From Paraspadella gotoi (lineage: Eukaryota; Chaetognatha): a DNA stretch of 64,000 nucleotides. The notes under the pieces were generated by a model that did not search any database, had not been told where the DNA came from, and saw only the letters and a program-made list of their open reading frames with translations. The position numbers were made by a program, and so were the translations under genes. The stretch covers positions 5,161,141 to 5,225,140 of the forward strand of contig JBJCIZ010000239.1 in assembly GCA_051294375.1 (NCBI GenBank). The letters are read 5' to 3'. This document shows positions 1 to 11,032 of this stretch, piece by piece. Positions within the stretch are counted from its first letter, which is position 1, and each line of letters opens with the position of its first letter.

Positions 1-1
1 A

Positions 2-46
<45 letters not shown>

Positions 47-165
47 TTTTATCTTTCTTTCTTTATTTTTCTCTTTCTTTCTTTTTCTATTTCTTTCTTT
101 CCTTCTATTTTTATATACTTCTTTCTTAATTCTTTCTATCTTTTTATCTATCCTTCTTTGTTTCT
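1..165. repeat. (CT)n followed by TTTC-rich tract, direct-repeat copy 1
   Basis: Nearly pure CT for 44 bp, then TTTC/TTTA-rich pyrimidine DNA. The order of irregular words (tatttttatctttctttc, then ccttctatttttatatac) recurs in the same orientation at 7,573-7,745. The two tracts are therefore copies of one sequence, not independent microsatellites. Similarity stops near 170, just before a CCCCACAG acceptor-like word. Confidence 0.8.
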
Positions 166-777
166 TCCCCACAGCGAGATACGTTTGAAAAAACTCAAAT
201 GAACCCCGAATAAATAACGCGCTTTGTGAAATCTCTGTATCAATTCGATAGTACCCTACTCTCGTCTCTGCAACGAATCGACACAACAAATTAGAACCAT
301 AATGACGACGACGGCGAACGACGACGAAGACGACGACGACGACGACGACGACATACTCTCACGACGCGTCTTCTTTCAACAAATGGCGCCTTTGAAGATG
401 AGAACTGAAAATTAAAAGCGAATTTCCGAAACTTTTAACTTTTTTGGGTTTTTTTTTATCGGTTTTTAAAAGGCTTTTCCCCACGATTTCAAAGCCCAAA
501 ATGTGGTTGTATTTTAATCGTCTTTCACTCGGGATTATTTAAAAAAAAAAGGATACACGGCATAATACAGTATTGTAAATAACTTACAATTAGCACTATT
601 GAGCCGACATCTTCATTCTCGCCGCTGTGTTTCAACGTGATTAGAAGAAATAAATTACAAAATTGTTAATAAATGAAAAAAGACAATAATGATGTGATCA
701 AAAAAATAAAAGATAATAAGGTTTTAGATGAAAATTAGCCCACGAAACGACTTAAACATTTACCTCTCCATCTCTCA
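166..777. other. Non-coding, mixed composition
   Basis: No open frame of interest. It holds a GAC/GACGAC triplet run at 303-352 and several A/T homopolymers; nothing else is recognisable. Confidence 0.6.
303..352. repeat. (GAC)n microsatellite
   Basis: Imperfect then perfect GAC repeats. It is the first of about a dozen GAC/GTC arrays in the window (also near 4.9, 11.55, 12.3, 17.9, 37.1, 49.15, 54.6, 54.95, 59.67 and 63.29 kb). Confidence 0.9.
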
Positions 778-808
<31 letters not shown>

Positions 809-1431
809 AGAATTCTCTCCCGGGTCTCATCTGGACTCATTAAAAAACCAAAAAAAATCTTTGCTGGAGGTGTCTCGCACGCGCTCTGGGGTTCGATTTG
901 CGCGGAAATTGCTGGTGAAGATGTATATGATCTTACGTGAGATTGAATCTTTCAATCTCATTTACATATTGTAGTTTAACCTAAATGAGTTTATTTTACT
1001 TCTTTTATTTCAACTCAGTTCTGTTTTTTTTTTTCGGTTTTTTATGAAGTCAATTATAGTCTTTAGTACAATGAATTAATCAATCCATGATTCTCACAAG
1101 TAAGAGATTTCGAAGTAAAATTGAAGTACAATTGAAATTTCATTTTATAATAAAGCTGTATCTTTTGAACTCTTGGGTACTCTGGCGTCATTTTGCCATC
1201 GTATAAATGGCATAGAGATTTGAAGAAAAAAAAAGATTTTGCTGCTGAATAGTTGTTGATGTAGTGTAGACCGCAAAACCTCTCTCGGCTGAGTCGTCTA
1301 CAGCGATGCCTGGAGTGAAGGTGAGTATTCTTTTGTTCGAATGAGTCGGCGGGGAGAGGTGGAGGGAGGAGGAAGAGGAGGACGGAAAGAAGATTAAAGT
1401 GCAAGGACAAAAAATGCGGATCTCTTTTCAA
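778..1431. other. Short CT run plus unique non-coding DNA
   Basis: CT run at 778-806, then unremarkable sequence. A perfect 8 bp stem (GAGATTGA, 5 nt loop, TCAATCTC) lies at 939-959 and overlaps the start of a motif shared with 8,375 and 39,699. No convincing exon. Confidence 0.5.
958..973 (+). repeat. Shared motif TCATTTACATATTG(C/T)AGT, copy 1
   Basis: TCATTTACATATTGTA here matches 8,375-8,393 and 39,699-39,717 in the same orientation, with C to T at one base. Probably a remnant of an interspersed repeat; function unknown. Confidence 0.45.
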
Positions 1432-1612
1432 TGTGGCCCATTTCTGTTCGTTTTTCCCCGGTTGATCCTTAATTTTAACCCTAATCCTAACTGCAAGTCC
1501 CTATCACTACAAATCCAAACTTAATCACTTACGCTAATCCCGTAACTAATCCCATCCTTAACCTATATCAAATTCTTCAACTAAAAATTAATCAAAATTT
1601 AAATCAAAGTGA
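1432..1612 (+). mobile_element. Short element with degenerate TTAGGG-like core, copy 1
   Basis: The element opens with CCCATTTCTGTTCGTTTTTC, followed by a run of degenerate CCTAA/CTAATC words including TTTTAACCCTAATCCTAA, and closes with an AATTTAAATCAAAGTGAAAT-like tail. Copy 2 (4,440-4,725) and copy 3 (36,125-36,460, opposite strand) share both ends and differ in the core. No ORF. Fixed ends with a variable telomere-like core suggest an interspersed element rather than a true interstitial telomere. Confidence 0.5.
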
Positions 1613-1870
1613 AATTGGGTCGTTCTGGAATATAAGGCCGAAAGAGTTACTGAGGGTGAGAAAACAAGGTTGGAGTTGAGTTTGAGTTTGAGTAAAGAGT
1701 TACAAAAATTGATCGAAAGATTGACAGATTGAACAACGGATGGTACGGCAAATGTTTGGATGAAATGGATGTACAAAACATGTAGTGGTTTTATTTTAGT
1801 GAAGAAAAGGGTAAAGTGTGACGTCGTCGTCGTGTCGTCTTTCCTTAAACAAATGACCAAAGAAGCGGGA

Positions 1871-1935
1871 AGAGAGAGAGAGAGAGTAAAGAGAGAGAGA
1901 GAGAGATAGAGATAGAGAGAGAGAGAGAGAGAGGC

Positions 1936-1979
<44 letters not shown>

Positions 1980-1987
1980 GAAGAGAG
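1871..1987. repeat. (GA)n tract
   Basis: About 115 bp of almost pure GA with a few substitutions. Its six-frame products are Ser/Leu or Arg/Glu runs and are not genes. Confidence 0.9.
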
Positions 1988-2049
1988 GAACGAGAATTGT
2001 CAACAACAAATCGACCGTGAGTTCCAACGTTGATTTAACGTGAACTGGT

Positions 2050-3100
2050 TTTTAAAAACTTTTTGACTTTCCGGGGCATCAATTACGATCGTCGTCGTTG
2101 TTCGTGTGTCGTTGTTGTCATTGTCTCGTCGCATGCGGTTGCCATCACGTTCGTTAGTCCTTTGTTGTTGTTTGTTGTCGATTTGTTGTCGATTGTCGTC
2201 GTTGGAAATCCCCATCCGTCTCGATCTTTCTTCGTGACAGTCATTTTCGTCTTCCCAATTCCTCCTCCCGCAGTTCCTCTCTCTTCAGTCTTTCCTCTTC
2301 TCTCTCGTCTCTCTCTCTCTCTTCTCTCTCTTCTCTCTCTCCTCCCCTCTCTCCTCTCCTCTCCCTCTCTCCTCTCGTCCTCTCTCCCTCCTCACTCCTC
2401 CTCCCCTATTTCCCCCTCCTTTTACGGCTTTCATCTTGGAAAGCGACCACACTCGATCACGTGAGCAATCCCGAGCCACTGTTCCCCATTTCTTTTCACT
2501 TGGCTTTACTTTTCTTTTTATTTCTTACTTTTTATTTTCGTTCTTTGGTTAAGTTTTTTCTTTTCTATCTACTTTTTTGTTCTCTTTTTATTTCTTTACT
2601 TTTCTTTTCTTTGGCTTTACTTTACCTTTTTCTTTATTCTGTTTATTTTCTTATTTTTTTATTCTCTTATTTTGTTTTTCTTTACCTTTTTTTTATCTTG
2701 GCTTTACTTTTCTTTTCTTCTCTCTTTCTTTTTTCCTTCCCTTCTCTTCCTCTTCTTTTCTTCACCTCTCTTTCCAACCCGCCTTCCCCCGCCTCCTCAC
2801 TTAACCCCTCCTCCTCACCCGCACTCATCGCCTCCGGCCAGAGACAAATTTGAAGAGTTCATAAACCTACATTCAGACACCGTCATTGATTTCTTCCTCT
2901 CTCATCATCTCCCTCGTATCTCCTCTCGTTCTTCATCTCTCCTCTCTCTTCTCTCTCTCTTCTCATCTTCGCCCTCTCTCTTCCGTCTCTCTCTCCTCCT
3001 CCGCCTCCTCTTCCGCCCACCCCACCACCTCCTCTCTCCCAGATTGTCGTCGCTTCTCGACGAATTTGGCTTTCTCTCGAAACCCACTTTGTCTGCGTGA
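2050..3100. repeat. GTT/GTC-rich then long polypyrimidine stretch
   Basis: 2,085-2,210 is rich in GTC/GTT triplets. 2,265-2,460 is CT/CTC-rich, 2,480-2,760 TTTC/TTTA-rich, and 2,890-3,030 again CT/CTCC. The open frames here are translations of this composition. No splice-bounded exon is visible because the pyrimidine runs create acceptor-like sequences everywhere. Confidence 0.8.
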
Positions 3101-4270
3101 GAGAGAGAGAGAGAGAGAGACTGAGAGAGCAGAGAAGAGAGTAGAGAGAAGAGAAGAGGAGAGCACCGCACCCCCGACGCCCCAGACACCGCACCGCACC
3201 GCCCCGAAAATTGTTTTCTTATTGAAAAAAGGCGGTAATTTTTGGGTGGAGTGTTCATAATAAATCGAATAAGACGAGGAACAGAAAGTGCACCCCCACC
3301 TTCTCTCTCCACACACAGTTACAATCAACCCTCCACTCGTGTCTAACACATCCAAAACCACTGTCCTCCCCCCTCCCCCATCCCGTCTTACACTTGCTCC
3401 ATATAACACACCGCATTTTACTCTTCTCACACAACCCCATACCTTACTCTCTCTGGCGTTTCCGTCTCTCTCCCCGCTCTCTTCTCTTATCTCTATCACA
3501 CCTCTTCTCTTCACTCTAACCAGCCACACTCGAAACTAAACAACCACCTGCACCGTCCCACACTCTTCTCTTCTCTCTCTCTACGCTACAACCTCGCACA
3601 CGCAGACCTCACACACACACACACAGCCCCTCGCGATCGATCCACCCCTACAAATCACAGCTTTTTGCCCTTAGCGCCCGAATCCGACAACCAACAAACC
3701 AAAGATCACCCCAAACGCCCTACTCGTCTCACACACAGATTCTATGCCTCTCCTTTTTTTCCTCTAAAAACCACATGCAACACACCACAAAGTTGCCTGT
3801 TTGTCTTTCAACGCCCATCATTCTCTTTCCGCGACGACTTTTTCTCTCTCGCCACACCCTTTCACCCAGCGTTCCAATCTAACTTCCTCACCCCTCATCT
3901 TTTTCTCTAATATATCTCTAAAAACCCCTAATGCTCTTCTCTCTCTCCCTTCCTCTCTCCTCCTCTCTCCTCCTCGTCTCTCTCCCCCCATCTCTCTGCT
4001 CTCCTCCTCTCTCCTCCTTCTCTCTCTCCTTCCTCATCTTTCAATCGCTCCCATCCGCCCCGCCCCCCCCCACCTCCTCACTCTGCTCTTCTGCACCCCA
4101 CTTTACGGCACATCAACCCATCCGCCCAGCCGAACTTTCTCTCTCTTCCACTTTATATACGAAGGGTTTTTTACAATATACTCTCTCTCTCTCTCTTCTT
4201 CTCTCTCTTCTCTACTCTCTCTCTCTCTCTCTCTCTTCTTCTCTCTCTCTCTCTCCCGTCCGAAAGGAGG
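3101..4270. repeat. GA run, then C-rich pyrimidine DNA
   Basis: GA-rich at 3,099-3,160. From about 3,290 to 4,260 the + strand is strongly pyrimidine and C-rich (CTCC, CACAC, CCCC), ending in CT runs at 4,180-4,255. No gene is supported. Confidence 0.75.
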
Positions 4271-4439
4271 GTTTTTAATTTCACCTCTTCTCGCCTAAAA
4301 TTTTCTTTAAACCCCTTTTTAAACCGCGAGAGACGGACAAACGAAATTTCTTTTCTTTTTTTAGAAAGGCATGAAAATAAATTGAGAAGTCGAGCTGACT
4401 TTGGACATCTTGTGGAGATGTGCTTGAGTGGGTTGGGGG

Positions 4440-4725
4440 GAAAGGGGCTCTATTTTACGAGAGTCCCCCATTTCTGTTCGGTTTTTCTTCCAGATTTTAA
4501 TATTCTATTCCTGATAGAACTAAATAATTCAATCCTTAATCAATAAATCTATAATTAGTAACCCAAACCCTAACTTAATTTAAGAAGGTCCAAGCTTGTA
4601 AACAAAGCTAAATCCTCTTCCCTAATCACGTAACATTAATCCAAACCTAGATCCATAAACTCTAACCATACATCTTTAACAGAAACAATAATTAACTATA
4701 TTTAGAATTTAAGATAAAATGAAAG
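4440..4725 (+). mobile_element. Short element with degenerate TTAGGG-like core, copy 2
   Basis: It starts around GGGGCTCTATTTTACGAGAG, then CCCATTTCTGTTCGGTTTTT, a core with ACCCAAACCCTAACTTAA and scattered CTAATC/CTAACC, and ends AATTTAAGATAAAATG. The same end word occurs at the corresponding end of the 36 kb copy, which supports defined ends. About 285 bp, no ORF. Confidence 0.55.
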
Positions 4726-4878
4726 CGCATAGATGTGGATCACTGCGTGCGTAACTTGAATCATGTAACTTTAATTTTTGTCAAAGGCATTTCTTGCCTT
4801 TCTAATGTAGTTTTAAAAAAGTCGTTTTATTCTCTTTAATGCCATTTATGTCATTCTTCATATGGGCTGATATATTGT

Positions 4879-4935
4879 AGTCGTCTCGTCGTCGTCGTCG
4901 TCGTCGTCCGTCGTCGTCGGTCGTCGTCGTCTCGC
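4879..4935. repeat. (GTC)n microsatellite
   Basis: TCGTCG triplets with one TCC interruption. The surrounding 4,940-5,230 holds more TCG-rich but unstructured DNA. Confidence 0.85.
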
Positions 4936-5239
4936 TTTTTTCCTTCTTAGTCATTTGTCCTATAGACTTTTTTAAAATCATCGAAGTCAAAGTCTCAACC
5001 TTATCTCAACCCGTCATCCGCTTTTACTGTCGGTCTTTGTCTCACAATGTTCTCTGGTCACTTCACAACCCATAAACTGCGTCGCTCTGACCTCGTCCGC
5101 TCTCGTTCGCTCCGTCGCTCGTCGCCTCGCTAGTCGCCGTCCGTCGTCTTTTTGACTCTCACACACGGGCTCACGCCGCAAATTTGTCAACTCGCGCGCT
5201 GCGTCAGCCAAGTTTGATTTGGGAAACCTTTCCAAATGA

Positions 5240-5760
5240 ATACTTCATACATTTTGAGAAGAACTTTCAATGGACCAAAATTTTCCTAAAATGGTAGAAG
5301 CATTGTAATTAATTTTTTAATATTTATTTATGAGATAGGAAATGTCAAAAATTTTTTTAAAATTTTGTTATTTTTAAAGCAGATTCAGATAGCTTATAAC
5401 AAAAGTGTGTCTACACAAAGTTAATAATTCTTTTTTTCAAATATTTTGATGATAAGTGGGTCCAAACTGGGAAAAAACCTGAAAAAATCATCATCATCAT
5501 CATGATCCGATGTTTTAGGGCAGTTTTTTACTAATTTTAAGTAATAAAAACATCAAAATTCTTTAAAAAAGTTGTAATTATATTTTTGGCTTAACTTTTT
5601 AAGCTCTATCAGAATCATTAAAAAAACTAAAATATTAAAAAAAAATTTTTGACATATATATATGGGCAATATAATAATATAAATTCAGCGAAGTTACTCG
5701 CCTGGTTCGAAACATTTTTTCAAAAAATATTTAATACTAATAATTAATATCCAACTAATG
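5240..5760 (+). repeat. Diverged AT-rich inverted repeat, left arm
   Basis: Reads as the reverse complement of 8,500-9,030. Anchors are CTTTCAATGGACCAAAA, TTTAATATTTATTTATGAGA, GATTCAGATAGCT with CTACACAAAGT downstream, and GCTC(T/C)ATCAGAA. The arms differ by many substitutions and indels, so this looks like an old pair of one interspersed AT-rich element in opposite orientation. No coding capacity. Confidence 0.7.
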
Positions 5761-5779
5761 GATTAGTTTAATGCTGTTC

Positions 5780-6430
5780 CCATTAAAATTTGAATTTTTG
5801 GTCGGCTACCGCTATTAAGCGTTCGTTTTCTTCTTGCCCTTTTATGGTTCGCTCTTTTTTTCTTGTCATTTTGAGGGTCAAGTTTCCAATTGGCGGACAA
5901 AATAAATTCTCGTAACTCCGTACGTGTTTTTAAATGCGTTTTAAGATTCCTCGTGTTGTGATGATAATATATTAAGAATAATTAAACTTTTAATAAAGAG
6001 AAACATGGACATATCGTCTTGGCTTTCGTAACGGCAGAGCCTCGCAAATAATTTCGGAGGTTCATAACCTTTTTCACGCCCGCGGAGTCGAGGGTTCGTC
6101 GCCCGTCAAAACGAGTACAAGAAAAGTTGAATAACCTTATTTCTTCTATCGTTAACATTTAATTATTACTGTTAACAATTTCCGCTTAAAATTTTTATGT
6201 TTTTACAATTAGACATCTTTTCTTTTAACTTTCGAATATTTCTTTATTAATTATTGGTACCAATATTATGAATATTTTTCAGTACTCAAAAGAAAAAAAA
6301 AAAAAACGCAATAATATTCTCGGTCGAAAACAACACTACAATATGAAAAAAAAGTTTAAAGGAGAAGGTACTGTGGTAACAATTTATAATTTAAATATAG
6401 TAACCGGCGTTTTATGTCGGTTTTATTCGT
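5780..6430. other. AT-rich non-coding DNA
   Basis: No repeat structure or coding signal beyond short A/T homopolymers. Nothing identified. Confidence 0.5.
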
Positions 6431-6489
6431 TGAATGCTAGATGTTAATAGAGTTCAACGGATAACTACATCTAAAGGAACAAATAACAT

Positions 6490-6800
6490 CAACAGAAATA
6501 TTCGAAAAACAAGCGGAGAAAAAAGCAACAACGACAACAAAAATGACGACGAGCAACAACATAATATAACAACAACAAGCAACAACAACAACAACAAGGG
6601 AAAGTCTAAAGATCGCCCAATCGTTTTCGGTTCGATGAAATCAAGAAGAAAAAAAGAATACAAGACGCGAAACGAATTTGTTTGAGGACAACAACAACAA
6701 CAACAGAAATACAACAAAAAAGGAAGACGACACGACTACAACGACGAAACGACAACTTTTTTTGGTGAAGATGGGGCGATTGTAAGCGACTGACGACGCG
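6490..6800. repeat. CAA/GAC-rich imperfect triplet region
   Basis: Imperfect AAC/CAA and GAC/GACGA triplets give a + strand frame full of Asn/Thr/Gln. Composition alone explains the open frame; no domain or initiation context supports a gene. Confidence 0.6.
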
Positions 6801-6832
6801 AGACGACGATAACGATGTTGTGGTGAGGATGA

Positions 6833-7047
6833 TCTCTGTCTCTGTCTCTATCTTTCTCTTTCTCTCCTCTCTCTCTGTCTGTCTTTTTTTCCATTCTCTT
6901 TCTTTCTTTCGTTTTTTTCTGTTCTTCTTTCTTTCTTGCTGTTCCTTCTTTCTCTTTCTTTCTTTTACTTTTCTTTCTTTTCTTTTCTTTCTTTTTTCTT
7001 TCTTTCTTGTCTTTATTCTTAATATCTCATTTTCTTTTTTGACTCTC

Positions 7048-7090
<43 letters not shown>

Positions 7091-7140
7091 TTCTCTCTCT
7101 CTTTCTCTCACTTTCAGTCTGTCTTCTATTTTTATCTCTT
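6833..7140. repeat. CT/TTTC pyrimidine tract
   Basis: CTCTGT and TTTC/TTTCC runs, then pure CT at 7,050-7,083. Confidence 0.85.
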
Positions 7141-7426
7141 TAAGTATTAATTTATAGCTGTAGAAATAATCCTTTAACAAACATGATTTTTCCTTCTCAA
7201 ATTTCTACGACCATTGTCGTCGGTCGGTTATTCATTTCGTCGTTGGTCGTCATCGTTGTCGTCACAAATCGGTCTTCACGGATTTGTTGACCAACCTCAC
7301 ATGTTACGGTATTCGCATCTTTTTGGTTGTTGTTGTTGGTATATTGTCGGTTGTTGTTGCTTTCGTTTTTGCGGATTGATGAAGAGGTTGGAGGGAAAAT
7401 GGTAATCGAGGGAAATTTGAAAATGA
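7141..7426. other. GTC/GTT-rich non-coding spacer
   Basis: Imperfect GTCGTT and TTGTTG words at 7,215-7,370. No gene identified. Confidence 0.5.
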
Positions 7427-7453
7427 GAAAGAGAGAGAGAGAGGAGAAGAGAG

Positions 7454-7497
<44 letters not shown>

Positions 7498-7530
7498 AAT
7501 AGAGTGATGAGAAAAAGAGAAAGGTTGACT
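7427..7530. repeat. (GA)n tract
   Basis: GA-rich for about 100 bp. It sits only 40 bp from a CT tract, giving a local GA-to-CT strand switch that can fold back on itself. Confidence 0.85.
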
Positions 7531-7568
7531 TTTTAAGTACGAGTTTTGAATTTTGTATATCTTGTCTT

Positions 7569-7572
<4 letters not shown>

Positions 7573-7608
<36 letters not shown>

Positions 7609-7745
7609 TCTCTCTCTTCTTAATTTTATCTTTCTTTCTTTATTTGTTCTCTTTCTTTCTTTTCTATTTTCTCTTTCTTTCCTTCTATTTCTTATATACT
7701 TCTTCTATTCTTTCTATCTTTTTATCATCCTTACTTTGTTTCTTT
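7573..7745. repeat. CT then TTTC tract, direct-repeat copy 2
   Basis: Same word order as 1-165 (CT run, tatctttctttctttattt, cttccttctatttcttatat, tctttctatctttttatc), with small indels between copies. Copy 1 starts at the window edge, so the duplication may extend to the left of this window. Confidence 0.75.
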
Positions 7746-7928
7746 CTTTCTTTTTTTTCTTTCAGTTCAAACCATTTTTTCCTTTTGGCTTCGATATTGT
7801 TTATTTCATCATTTCCTTTTTGAATCTCTTTTCGTTGCGGCTTCATATCACTTACCATCTCTTCTCTTCTTCTCTCTCTCTTTCTCGTCTCGTCTCGTCG
7901 TCGTCTCGTCTCTCTCTCTCTCTCGTGC
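7746..7928. other. Pyrimidine-rich spacer up to a gap
   Basis: TTTC and CTCGTC words. A TTTCTTTCAG acceptor-like word occurs near 7,765, but no exon follows. Confidence 0.5.
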
Positions 7929-7953
7929 NNNNNNNNNNNNNNNNNNNNNNNNN
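7929..7953. other. Assembly gap, 25 N
   Basis: Lies inside a CT run. The 25 N length recurs at six other gaps and looks like a default filler, not a measured size. Confidence 0.95.
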
Positions 7954-8374
7954 TCTCTCTCGTCTTGATTTCACTTGCTGATAGAGTTTCCTTTTTCTCT
8001 GTTTGTGAAATCTTATCGTCTTTTGTCTAGACGAAACTTTACCGAACAAACGCGGATATATTTTTAAAATTGAATTTCCATTTTAGCTAATCTAAAATTA
8101 ACAAAAGCACCCTTCCCAATTATTTGGTTATGATATTTTTTTTTTCATTAAAATTCTGAGCTCCTGTGAAATTTGTTTCCCAAAATAATAAGAATACATG
8201 GTTTTTTTTGTTTTTTTTTAATAATTTTTGGCGTCTCATAGATGATCTAATTGTACCCAATTTATAAGAATTTAGAAAAGTCAGTTTTTTTCTTATAATT
8301 TTGTCAAAAAAATTTCGTTTTCAATTGATCTGCATTTGTTGAAATAATGACTGTTTGGATTTCTTTCCTTTAAA

Positions 8375-8393
8375 TCATTTACATATTGCAGTA
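8375..8393 (+). repeat. Shared motif TCATTTACATATTGCAGTA, copy 2
   Basis: Identical over 19 bp to 39,699-39,717. A similar AATTGATCT word precedes both copies (about 8,317 and 39,670), consistent with a decayed repeat. Confidence 0.5.
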
Positions 8394-8499
8394 TAATTCT
8401 TGGGACCGATTCAACTGACTTAAAAATAAAAGCATAAAACGTTATGTAGGATTTTCCTCTAAAAATATAATTAAGTTTTTTTATATAATTTGAATGGAA

Positions 8500-9030
8500 T
8501 TGAAACATTTAAAAAGCCAGAACCGATGAAATTTAAATGCTAAGGTATCCAACGTTAAAATAATTTATTATGGGCATAGATTATAGTATTAAAGTATTTT
8601 TTGTCAAAAATGCTTTCTTCTGAGTGTACTAGCCTAATTAAAATTATTATATTACTATATAGAGAATGGTTTCTGATGGAGCATAAAAAGTTAAACAAGA
8701 AATATAATTTACAGCTTTTAAAAAATCTTACGTTTTCTTAGTAAAAATCTAAAAAAACTGATAAAAACATCGAAAGATGATTATGATGATAATTTTTTAC
8801 AATTTATTTTAATTTTTGATCAACTTATCATAAAAATATTTAAAAAATAATTATACTTTGTGTAGACAACTTTTTATGAGCTATCTGAATCTGGTCTTAA
8901 AATTTAATATTTTTCCAAGAAATTTTTGGATTTTTCTATCTATAAATAAATATTAAAAAAATAATTACAAGGGTATGGAGCCATATAATAAATTTTTTGT
9001 CCATTGAAAGTATACTTAAAATGTAAAAAT
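8500..9030 (-). repeat. Diverged AT-rich inverted repeat, right arm
   Basis: Reverse complement of 5,240-5,760; see that entry for anchors. The spacer between arms is about 2.7 kb of pyrimidine tracts and unrelated AT-rich DNA, and no gap marks the centre near 7.14 kb. Confidence 0.7.
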
Positions 9031-9218
9031 TTTCTTTTGAGCAAGTACTCGCTCTAAATTTTTAACTCTCCCCATTGAGTGCGGCTACCCTTAATTTAAA
9101 GGTTAAAAAGAACGCAAAAAGCTTTCCTTTAATTATCTCTCTTATTTTTTTTTTTTCGTATACGGCGTAAATTTTAATATGTAGAGCGTTGATCCTTTAT
9201 GAAATTGGAATAACAAAT

Positions 9219-9371
9219 ATAATTATTATCCATTTGTTTATAAATAAGCATTGGTCAGGCTTAGGTGGATCAAGCCCTCAATCACACTTACAAGATAATG
9301 ACATAGCAATTCCCTGCAAGCTTTCATTCAAGGCTCTCTCACAGTCTCGCTTATTCACTCCCAGAATTTAG
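9219..9371 (+). mobile_element. MITE-like inverted-repeat element, truncated copy
   Basis: Matches the first half of the element at 31,749-32,023 in order: TTATCCATTTGTTTATAAAT, CAGGCTTAGGTGG, CTTACAAGATAATGACATAG, CCCTGCAAGCTTT, CTCACAGTCTCG, TTATTCACTCCCAGA. The second terminal repeat is missing. The GC-richer inner words are far better conserved than the flanks, as expected of a mobile element. Confidence 0.7.
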
Positions 9372-9779
9372 GTTTACTGTTTTGTCAGTTGAGGTATCAG
9401 CTAGTTTACTTGACCTCAATTATATTTTATATTTTATTGAAACTTTAAATATATATATATAGATATATCTGTATTTTCTTGTTGATGATATTTACAACAA
9501 TCAACATTATGTACCCGAAGAACTACATTTGGTTTCATCATTGGACCTTGGTTTCCGCTTTTCAACAGCCGTCCGTCCGTCGTCTGTCTCGTCGTCGTCG
9601 TCCAGAAAATTGTAAAATGTTTTTGTTTGACGATTATTTGGTTTTTTTGCAAACGTTATTTATTAAAAAAATCGGCCTCTCTAAGAAAAGAAGAAGGACA
9701 TGAGACGACGATCAGACTACGACTACGACTGCGCCGAGAAGCGTGCACCGACGGGTAGTGAAGGAGAATCTGAGTGATA
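9372..9779. other. Non-coding spacer with short TA and GTC runs
   Basis: ATATATAG run at 9,450-9,470 and CCGTCC/GTCGTC words at 9,570-9,600. Nothing else recognised. Confidence 0.5.
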
Positions 9780-10119
9780 TTGAAGAGCAGAGGCGAGAAC
9801 CGAGGAGAGACTGAGAAGATCGAGAGAAGAGGAAGGAGAGGAAGAGGAAATGATGGAGGAGACACAACAGACGAAGAGAAGAGAACGCGGAAGAGCAGAA
9901 GAGAGAGGAGACGAGAGAGAGAGGAAGAAGAAAGAAAAAAAAAAGCAAGAGGAGATAGGTGATCAACACCGGTGGGAATCACGCTCACCGAAATCAATTC
10001 ACGAGAGAGAGAGCAGAGAGAGATGAGAGAGAAGGGAGAGAGAGAGAGGAGAGAAGAGAGAAGACGAGAGAGGAGACGATAGGAGAGACGATCGACGCTC
10101 AAAATTGTAATAAAAACAC
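9780..10119. repeat. GA/GAGGA-rich purine tract
   Basis: Imperfect GA with GAC/GAGG interruptions, running into the gap at 10,120. Interrupted near 9,960-10,000 by a non-repetitive patch containing CACCGGTGGG. Confidence 0.8.
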
Positions 10120-10291
10120 NNNNNNNNNNNNNNNNNNNNNNNNNNNNNNNNNNNNNNNNNNNNNNNNNNNNNNNNNNNNNNNNNNNNNNNNNNNNNNNNN
10201 NNNNNNNNNNNNNNNNNNNNNNNNNNNNNNNNNNNNNNNNNNNNNNNNNNNNNNNNNNNNNNNNNNNNNNNNNNNNNNNNNNNNNNNNNNN
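10120..10291. other. Assembly gap, 172 N
   Basis: Opens after AATAAAAACAC and closes in a GA run. Confidence 0.95.
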
Positions 10292-10905
10292 AGAGAGAGA
10301 GAGAGAGAGAGAGATAGAGAGAGAGAGAAAGGGAGAGTGAGAGAGATCGGTTTTGGCAATTCCTGCCTCTTTGAATGTCAGGACCGGAATTTCCGGGAGA
10401 GGAAGAAAAGGAGGAGGAGGAGAAAGAAGAGAATAGTATTATTTATAAAAGTATTATTTATTTATAGAAGTTATCCACTCTTTTAACAAATAAGCACTCA
10501 GTATATAAGATGATAGACAGACGCGGGTCTATTACCCCCTCCTTCTCATTCACCTCCTCTTCATCCTCCTCCCAGGGATTCGGGGCCGCGTTCACGAGAT
10601 TCAGTTCACCTTTCTCTCTTTTCCTATTCGTTTCTCTCCCTTTTTTACCCTCATGATTGTCGCCGTATACATTTTCCTGCCGTCAATATATATTTTCCCG
10701 CATTCTCGTGACTTTACTTCCGGTTAGGATACCTTTTCAGAGTGACGCCCAATTGTGTTGCTCGAACATCTAACCACAAAAAAAAAACCCCAGGATGTGC
10801 TTTACTTTACTTCCGGTTAGGATACCTTTTCAGAGGCAATCTTGCCCATGACTTTGAACATCTTTTATCTTATATTTTATATCTTATTGATTTATATCTA
10901 GTTTT
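10292..10905 (+). repeat. Inverted repeat with 4.2 kb spacer, left arm
   Basis: Reverse complement of 15,130-15,975. Anchors outside to inside: GATCGGTTTTGGCAATTCC, GAATGTCAGGACCGGAA, ATAAGCACTCAGTATA, CGCGTTCACGAGATTC, TTCAGAGTGAC, GAACATCTAACC, CCCAGGATGTGCTTT, TATCTTATTGATTTATATCT. Identity is high but broken by many 1-5 bp indels. Either a duplicated element in opposite orientation or the long terminal inverted repeats of something larger. Confidence 0.8.
10713..10836 (+). repeat. 30 bp direct repeat inside the left arm
   Basis: TTTACTTCCGGTTAGGATAC followed by CTTTTCAGAG occurs at 10,713-10,742 and again at about 10,806-10,835, 93 bp apart. The partner arm (about 15,330-15,370) has it once in recognisable form, so the second copy is a local insertion or an assembly stitching artefact. 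Confidence 0.75.
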
Positions 10906-11032
10906 TATTTGTTTACTGTGTTCCAGTCTTTTTACGCTGCTATTGATCTGTTACTAATTTTGTTTTCAATTATGTTAATATCGTTTTTGTTATTAATAAA
11001 AAAAAATTGTATTACCTATCGTTGTTTTTTCT

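Noticed and set aside
166-185. 3' splice acceptor CCCCACAG after a pyrimidine tract
   Set aside because: Acceptor-like words occur by chance after nearly every pyrimidine tract here; no exon follows.
2063-4298. Many long Ser/Leu/Phe/Pro-rich open frames in the pyrimidine tracts
   Set aside because: They are direct translations of CT, TTTC and CTCC repeats, open in several frames on both strands, with no domain, conserved start context or exon boundaries.
6434-6685. 83-codon Asn/Lys/Thr-rich frame
   Set aside because: CAA/AAC triplet composition explains it.
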